Of a stretch of 64,000 bases of DNA, positions 58,681 through 64,000 are shown one piece after another. The notes below the pieces were generated by a model. It saw only the letters and a program-made list of their open reading frames with translations. It ran no database searches and was not told where the DNA came from. Within the stretch, counting starts at the first letter, position 1, and each line of letters begins with the position of its first letter. The position numbers and the translations under genes were made by a program. The DNA is from Tetracladium setigerum (lineage: Eukaryota > Ascomycota > Leotiomycetes > Helotiales), in the NCBI GenBank assembly GCA_031472005.1, contig PZJY01000001.1, forward strand, positions 4,516,434 to 4,580,433. Direction: 5' to 3'.

Positions 58681-59050
58681 GTCTAGCGAGTACTCTACTA
58701 TATTAGCTCCTTCCTTTCCTTTAATCTTTTGCCACCGGCGTAGTAGCGAATTTCTCATTTCCCTTCTTTTCTATTTAGTCTAAAAGGCTCTCCCCTTAGT
58801 TTAACAGATTGCTGAACTAGTTCTTTACGGGCGTCGAAATATCTCAGTATACCTTGTATAACAATTCCTTAGGGCCAGCCTCCTCTTGATCTCTCCTAAA
58901 CTACCCTGCACGGAGGGGGTAGTCTCTTTGTATTATATCCACCTGTCAGGCCCCTCTAGCCTATCCCACGATCTGCTTTCTGGTGTATTCCTGTATATAA
59001 ACCGCTAGCTTAGCACGTCCTTATACCTTTCGGGAGGTCTCACAGGACAG

Positions 59051-59081
<31 letters not shown>

Positions 59082-59230
59082 ATCTTGTTATCTAGGGGAC
59101 ACAGGGGCAGTAGACAGTCGACTTGCCTTCTGCCTGTTGTTCTCCAGCTTAAAGTTAGCTATTCTTTGCTTAGAGCTCACCAATTCTAAGGCAGGAAATA
59201 AGCCGGCGAGATAACCAATCAAAGAAAATA
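58681..59230. other. LINE 3' flank and spacer, no gene
   Basis: AT-rich, no open frame of note; contains the ATC microsatellite at 59056-59082. Confidence 0.4.
59056..59082. repeat. (ATC)n microsatellite, about 9 units
   Basis: An uninterrupted run of ATC triplets is visible 400 bases past the LINE end. Confidence 0.9.
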
Positions 59231-59953
59231 CTAACGAATCAAAGTTCGCGATATAATAGGCAGAAGCCTCAGAGTTTCCTGCGGAATTCTAGCAATAGAG
59301 CCGGAAGAATTAGTTGCTGCTATTGTTCGAAAGATGGTATAGATTTCTCTTGGGTCAGCAGGATTCAGCGTAACAAATTTACAACACTTACTACGAAGTA
59401 GAGTGAACCCTAAATCTTCGCCAATATATAAAGCTTGTGCCGAGTCCTGTATGTCGATCAGGAATATAAGTAGCGAGTTGAATACATCACTCACTAGATT
59501 ATTAGCAATTCGAAACCCGCCGCCTGGAGGTACATACCCCCTTATACGGTGCATACCATCACTAAATATAGTTATTGCATTTCTCTAGGTGCCTTCTGTA
59601 ACAAGATCGACTCACTTATTCTGGGGAGGTGACACACTTTCCCTTGTTTCTGGAGTGGCTTCAACAACGGGAGAGTTTGCCTCGGCGGGATTCTGACTTG
59701 TAGGCATATGTGTTTCTCGCTTGCCTTGTCCCTAACTTACGTAGAAACGAGCACCATCTGAAATAGGTGCTGCCTCATCGTTCGAGGGAGTGCCCATACG
59801 TCTAACACCTCCTCGTTCTCGCATTCCGGTCGCCTGACTACTGACTCTTGTGGATCGTGGCCAAGTGCGAATAAGACGTCGACATCGCCACTCCTGCGCT
59901 GAATCTGCCTCATTCGTACTTCTTGATTGAATCAGGGGGTGAGAATGTTGCAT
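59231..59953 (-). CDS. Hypothetical protein, about 206 aa
   Basis: Proposed exons on the minus strand: 59953-59741, 59692-59616 and 59561-59231; GTAAGT and GTGAGT donors and TCAG/TTTAG acceptors keep the frame. Start MQHSHPLIQSRSTNEADSAQ is the first ATG. The C-terminal exon (GYVPPGGGFRIANNLVSDVF, LLIFLIDIQDSAQALYIGED) is well formed but matches no family I know. The N-terminal part is Arg- and Ser-rich and probably disordered. It could also be a remnant; the exon model is an inference from splice signals. Confidence 0.4.
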
Positions 59954-60221
59954 GTCTCCAGTCAGAAATACTGAAACGTACCTTAGAAGTGCTATAACAA
60001 ACACTCAGTTCAGCCCAAATCTATATCGTTAGTTCTTAGATAGGAAATGGAAGTTAGAATTTTTTTTGATACAGGTTTCTTGAGCCAGACTAATCCTTGA
60101 TTTGATAACTTCTAAACTGCTACACCTCAGACCAGCCCTTCCCGATCACTACCCGACTCAATTCGACGACCATCAACATACTCCCCCCTTGAGTCTTTCT
60201 CGCTTGAACCCCTCGAACCAG

Positions 60222-60911
60222 CTATATCTCGTCAGTACAATCCTCACATCTTATTTCCCATATGCATGACCGCTCACCAAAAAGATTCCCTGCGAACGCC
60301 CAAACCACCGGCGCCCACGCAAACAGCGCCAACACCTGCCCAAACCCCAGCTCACTCGACCGATCCATCTCCCTCGCCGCTAAGATTTTATCCCCTTGCA
60401 AGTTAATGAAGCACCCTAGGAACGTCCACATCGCCACCAGCCCTCCCGCACCCGTGATCAACGGCCACGCCTCGCGCCACTTCGTCAGCGCCTCGATGCG
60501 CTCCAGCGCGCCGATGTCGAGACTGTTCATGATGAGCGCGTTGGCGACGGTCCACAGGAACGGGATGACTAGAATAAGCCGCTTGAGCGCTTCCAGCCCA
60601 GCCCAGTAGGCTTTGCCGCCGCGCAGGTCGCACGCAATGGTGATGGCGTTCTGCACGCCGAAGTCCCATTCCGCGTTTGGCGACTTGAACACGAGGACGA
60701 CGCACAAGATGTACGCAATGATGATGAGCATTGTGCGCTCGCTCTCCAATTTCTTCTTGCGTTCCTGAAGATCTGCGAGATGCTCTTGAAAGACTTTTAA
60801 CGACTTTTTGTATTCAGTTACACGTTCTGGTGCCTCGTAGTATCTCACATTGGGGTCTTCGTTGTCCCTGATGATCGCAGGAGTCTCTTCTAGATCGCTT
60901 GAGGAATCCAT
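60222..60911 (-). CDS. Uncharacterised membrane protein with N-terminal coiled coil
   Basis: Single exon, 229 aa, start MDSSSDLEETPAIIRDNEDP. Residues 28-60 (VTEYKKSLKVFQEHLADLQE, RKKKLESE) form a coiled coil. Four hydrophobic helices follow: TMLIIIAYILCVVLVF, LILVIPFLWTVANALIM, PLITGAGGLVAMWTFLGCF and QVLALFAWAPVVWAFAGNLF. The end CIWEIRCEDC is Cys-rich. Codon use is GC-rich and even, so it looks like a living gene. No family recognised; similar tetraspan proteins are common orphans in fungal subtelomeres. Confidence 0.65.
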   Translation of the reverse strand: MDSSSDLEETPAIIRDNEDPNVRYYEAPERVTEYKKSLKVFQEHLADLQERKKKLESERTMLIIIAYILCVVLVFKSPNAEWDFGVQNAITIACDLRGGKAYWAGLEALKRLILVIPFLWTVANALIMNSLDIGALERIEALTKWREAWPLITGAGGLVAMWTFLGCFINLQGDKILAAREMDRSSELGFGQVLALFAWAPVVWAFAGNLFGERSCIWEIRCEDCTDEI

Positions 60912-61694
60912 GATGTTTTCTTAAGGTGGTGCTTGGGTGTCTTGAGTGTTTTTCGTATTTCTTGAGTTGGATTTCGATAGCGAGATGTTGAAGTCCAGGA
61001 GCGTAGTCTTGCATTTTATATTGATGCAGAACAAGAATCAATTTATACATAGCCATCGTGTTAAAATCAATTCTTGTGTCCAAAAGATATCTTCGCCGTT
61101 CTGGGGACATTGCATACTGCGGCACATACCGACACAAGTGAGAATATGTTGGAATTGGGAGTAAATACACAAAGGGCCAATCCAAATGTTATGAACAGAC
61201 ACAGATGGTCCGCTTATGTATCTAAAATCGTTGAAATAGTCATTAACATTAAAGAACTGCAGAGACATTTGAGACAAGAACTATGATGTTGCTGATGGCG
61301 ATATAGGTGTACTCAAGCGATAACTGAGTGGACTCATTTTGGTCGAGAGCCACTAGAACAAAGCTTCGGAGCCCAACACGAAGCTAGTGTTCATCGAATA
61401 TTGGAGATTGTGGAATCTAACGATCAGTGGTAACCTTCAGGTCGGAGCCTCCACAGTGTGCTTGATCGGCGAGCAGATATTTATTCGTAGGGTTCACAAG
61501 CTTTCTTAGGATCATCCAACACAAAAATAAGGACATAAATGTGGCCACTGCAGATACAAAAATATCATTATGTATGTGATTACGGAAGTCAACTGTGTTA
61601 TAACTGATTAATTAACCTAGTATGACAGCCCTAATCCGAACGTAAAGATTATCAAGTTAAAGACAATATAGCATCGATGTAACAGAGTCTAAAA
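60912..61694. other. Intergenic, no gene supported
   Basis: Short frames on both strands only. Serves as upstream region of the minus-strand gene ending at 60222 and downstream region of the last gene. Confidence 0.4.
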
Positions 61695-63812
61695 TCAAGC
61701 TGGGATAAGATCAGAGGGTTTGGTCGTGGTTGATGACGCTATAGCTGTATTGACAAACTCATCAGTAGGAAGTGCAGTGTAATGTGGCTGAGTTTCATCC
61801 TTGTCAACAAGCTCACTGATCCAGCCGAGAATCTGTGGTGCTGGGATCTTGATGGAGATTGCATTCGATGCGGATCTAACTGAGGTCTTCTCAATATCCG
61901 TACCTGGTCCCTGAGAGGCTGAAGACGACTGGAAACAGAGAAAGCCACCACCTGAGGAGGTACTGCTCTCAACCTTGTGTTTAGTAGCTGTGGAGAAGGT
62001 TTTTGATGTGGTGTAGATGATGTGTATATCTTTGGCAACGATGAATGAGGTTGGGAAGCTGGGAAGCAAGCCCGGTCCAGATTCTGATAGCGTGTAATTC
62101 TGGAGCTGATGTAGAGCGGATGAGATTGTTTGAGGATCGCTTGTTGCGATGGGAGTGTCCACGGTGCGGTAGAATTGCTGAGTCTGGCCAAACAAACCGG
62201 CGTTCATCCAAGGCCGTTGTATCTCAACCTTCATGACATTAAATCCCACTTGAACATCAGTATTGCTAGTGTCAGATATGTCGGAGCTGTCCTCAGTCGT
62301 TGTGTCTGTTGTACTGCTTGACGACCAAAAGAGACAACCGCTAGTAGTAGTTGTGTCATCCACGTTAACCTTGACCATGTTGGACGTATCAGTGCTCCCA
62401 GCCTGAAATTGCACTGTGATGGTCTGCCATACTGATGCACCTCCGAGGACATCAGGAACCTCGAGCTGGGTTGGAGTTGGAACCGGCGTAGATGCCACGG
62501 TTTGAGTCGTGGCCTTCCCGGAGGAATCAGTTGGACTGGCGAAGGTAATAGGATCGCTAGTCGGATTTGGCACTTGAGCCAAGACGCTGCGATAGTAACG
62601 GATATCCATCTGCTTCGCAATGATCTGATTGTTGATGGTATATAACTGAGTCTTGTTGTCAGCAGCTGACGCCTCAGCCGCACTTGTCTGGGCTCGAGTA
62701 TAGTTCTCCTGCGCAAAGGATAGCTGGTTTCGTTTTGTCATGAGTGTCTGTTGTTGTGTGCAGATTTGCGTCCACGTGTTTGATGAAAGTGTCGGCTGTT
62801 TATGATCCTGCAAAAATGTATTCACATCAAGAGGTGATGACATGAGGCCTTTGACAACGGCAATCGGATCTGTAGCTGCCGTCGTCACAGCGTTGAAATA
62901 TAGCTTGATCAGGCTGATGATTGAATCAGAAGCAGCGCTATTGAGTGCCGCATCCGCATCTTGATATTGGGTTCGCGCAGTCGCAAGAGCCGCCTGCGTC
63001 TTTGCCACATCCTGATTATTACCAAGAAGCTCGCTTTGTTTTGATTGTAACAGAGCCAGGGCCTTTTCGTCGTCGAACAGCGCCTTTAGCATCGTCTTAG
63101 GGTTGCTCAGCAGATCAATCGGCTTAAATTCCGTGCTCAGATATGTCGCCCAATTTGAGGGGCTGAAGACAACGGGGTAGATGTCTTCTGAATCATCGAT
63201 GCTCCGTGAGACACAGGCTCGGAGGTTCTGCTTGGCCTGCTGCAATATTTCCGAGGCAGACTCGACGTCTACATAGCTGAGATATGTCTGCACTCTGTGA
63301 TCTGCCTTATCGTTAACTCATTGATCTTCATCTGCCTTGTGTTGAATTTGGCTACTGACACTGGCCCCGAACCACAAGGACTGTCCACAATGCTTCAAGC
63401 TTTGCATCAACAACGGGCGCATATGTTTGCAACAATCCTACCAATCCATGAGCTTAGCAGTCTTCAAACATACTGTTGACTTACTATCATAAGCGTCAAA
63501 TTCTGACTGCTTCGCATGATCTTTGGGTCGAGCATCAAGCTTGTACTGAACCCAACGAGCTTTTTCGCTTTCATAGGCATCTAACAGCTTTTGGTATAAG
63601 TCAACTCGAGCAATTGTCGGGCTTGCTGCGACACTAGTTCTCGCTTCAAAGCCTGGCGATCTGCTTTCCTGGTACTTCTGAGGGGGCTTAGTGGCTCGTA
63701 AGCCAAGGTCGGATGGGACGCCAGCAAGTATATCCATAGTTGGAGGGTCAAAATTTGGCACTTTCTCTTCCAACCAGGCGCAAATCCGATCCTTGAATAT
63801 TCCATCAGTCAT
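61695..63812 (-). CDS. Subtelomeric hypothetical protein, 5' end probably cut by the telomere
   Basis: Two visible exons on the minus strand: from 63812 (or 63776, see below) to 63485, and about 63287 to 61695, with a GTAAGT donor at 63484 and a GGCAG acceptor giving AYDNHRVQTYLSYV. The protein is about 640 aa, with helical, Ala/Gln-rich stretches (LLGNNQDVAKTQAALATART, QENYTRAQTSAAEASAADNK) and Ser/Thr/Asp-rich loops (DISDTSNTD). FNVMKVEIQRPWMNAGLFG and GLLPSFPTSFIVAKDIHI look conserved but I cannot name the family. An ATG at 63812 gives MTDGIFKD. Alternatively a GTAAGT at about 63851-63846 spliced to CAAG before DRICAWLEEKVPNF gives an earlier exon (NDSEIALKNDQ) that itself follows an acceptor next to the telomere. 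Only 90 bases separate the ATG from TTAGGG repeats. Confidence 0.65.
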
Positions 63813-63903
63813 ATAGCTAATAAAATGTCTATCAGTGTGTGCTTACTTACCTGGTCATTCTTCAAAGCGATTTCCGAGTCATTCTATGAAGCTCCCATCG
63901 TTG

Positions 63904-64000
63904 TTAGGGTTAGGGTTAGGGTTAGGGTTAGGGTTAGGGTTAGGGTTAGGGTTAGGGTTAGGGTTAGGGTTAGGGTTAGGGTTAGGGTTAGGGTTAGGGT
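63904..64000 (+). repeat. Telomere, (TTAGGG)n, right chromosome end
   Basis: About 16 perfect TTAGGG units run to the window edge with the G-rich strand 5'->3' outward, as at a right-hand chromosome end. No subtelomeric satellite lies between it and the last gene. Confidence 0.98.

Overview
This is the right-hand end of a chromosome of a filamentous ascomycete (Pezizomycotina). The last ~97 bases are TTAGGG telomere repeats. Genes have short GT..AG introns of about 45-125 bp. HET, NACHT and HeLo-like incompatibility genes are present, and old transposons carry C-to-T stop codons typical of repeat-induced point mutation (RIP). I cannot fix genus or order from sequence alone.

Layout. (1) 0-20 kb, accessory flank: a broken HET fragment, an rRNA methyltransferase of the Bmt6 type, an Ecm33-like surface protein, two small secreted Cys-rich proteins, a NACHT remnant beside Tc1/mariner debris, then a divergent pair (degenerate Hsp70 and HeLo-like/PigL_N protein) and a HET-domain gene. 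(2) 21-42 kb, a terpenoid gene cluster: HMG-CoA reductase, a small membrane protein, a cytochrome P450, a trichodiene-synthase-family terpene synthase, HMG-CoA synthase and a full-size PDR-type ABC transporter. The two mevalonate enzymes would raise farnesyl diphosphate supply (or give target resistance), the synthase cyclises it, the P450 oxidises the product and the ABC protein exports it. The reductase lacks most of its sterol-sensing region. (3) 43.7-53 kb, decaying genes: a complete but RIP-inactivated pogo/Fot1 element with TA target duplication, a P-loop ATPase, an OTT_1508-like deaminase, an M43 metalloprotease and a GH5 exo-glucanase, all with disabling changes. (4) 55-64 kb, subtelomere: a small secreted protein, a GC-rich island with a wax-synthase/MBOAT-like acyltransferase, a LINE remnant, two uncharacterised genes, and a last gene whose 5' end appears cut off by the telomere.

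An important caveat for readers: at least seven genes, including the probably housekeeping Bmt6 homologue, show an apparent one-base loss inside a short homopolymer that exactly restores the family reading frame when allowed for. This looks more like systematic homopolymer under-calling in the assembly than like independent pseudogenisation, so the cluster genes should not be written off as dead without checking reads. By contrast, the stop codons at 43-53 kb are substitutions in CpA context, as RIP would make.

The most promising undescribed systems are the terpene cluster with paired HMGS/HMGR and the divergent HeLo-like/pseudo-Hsp70 gene pair.
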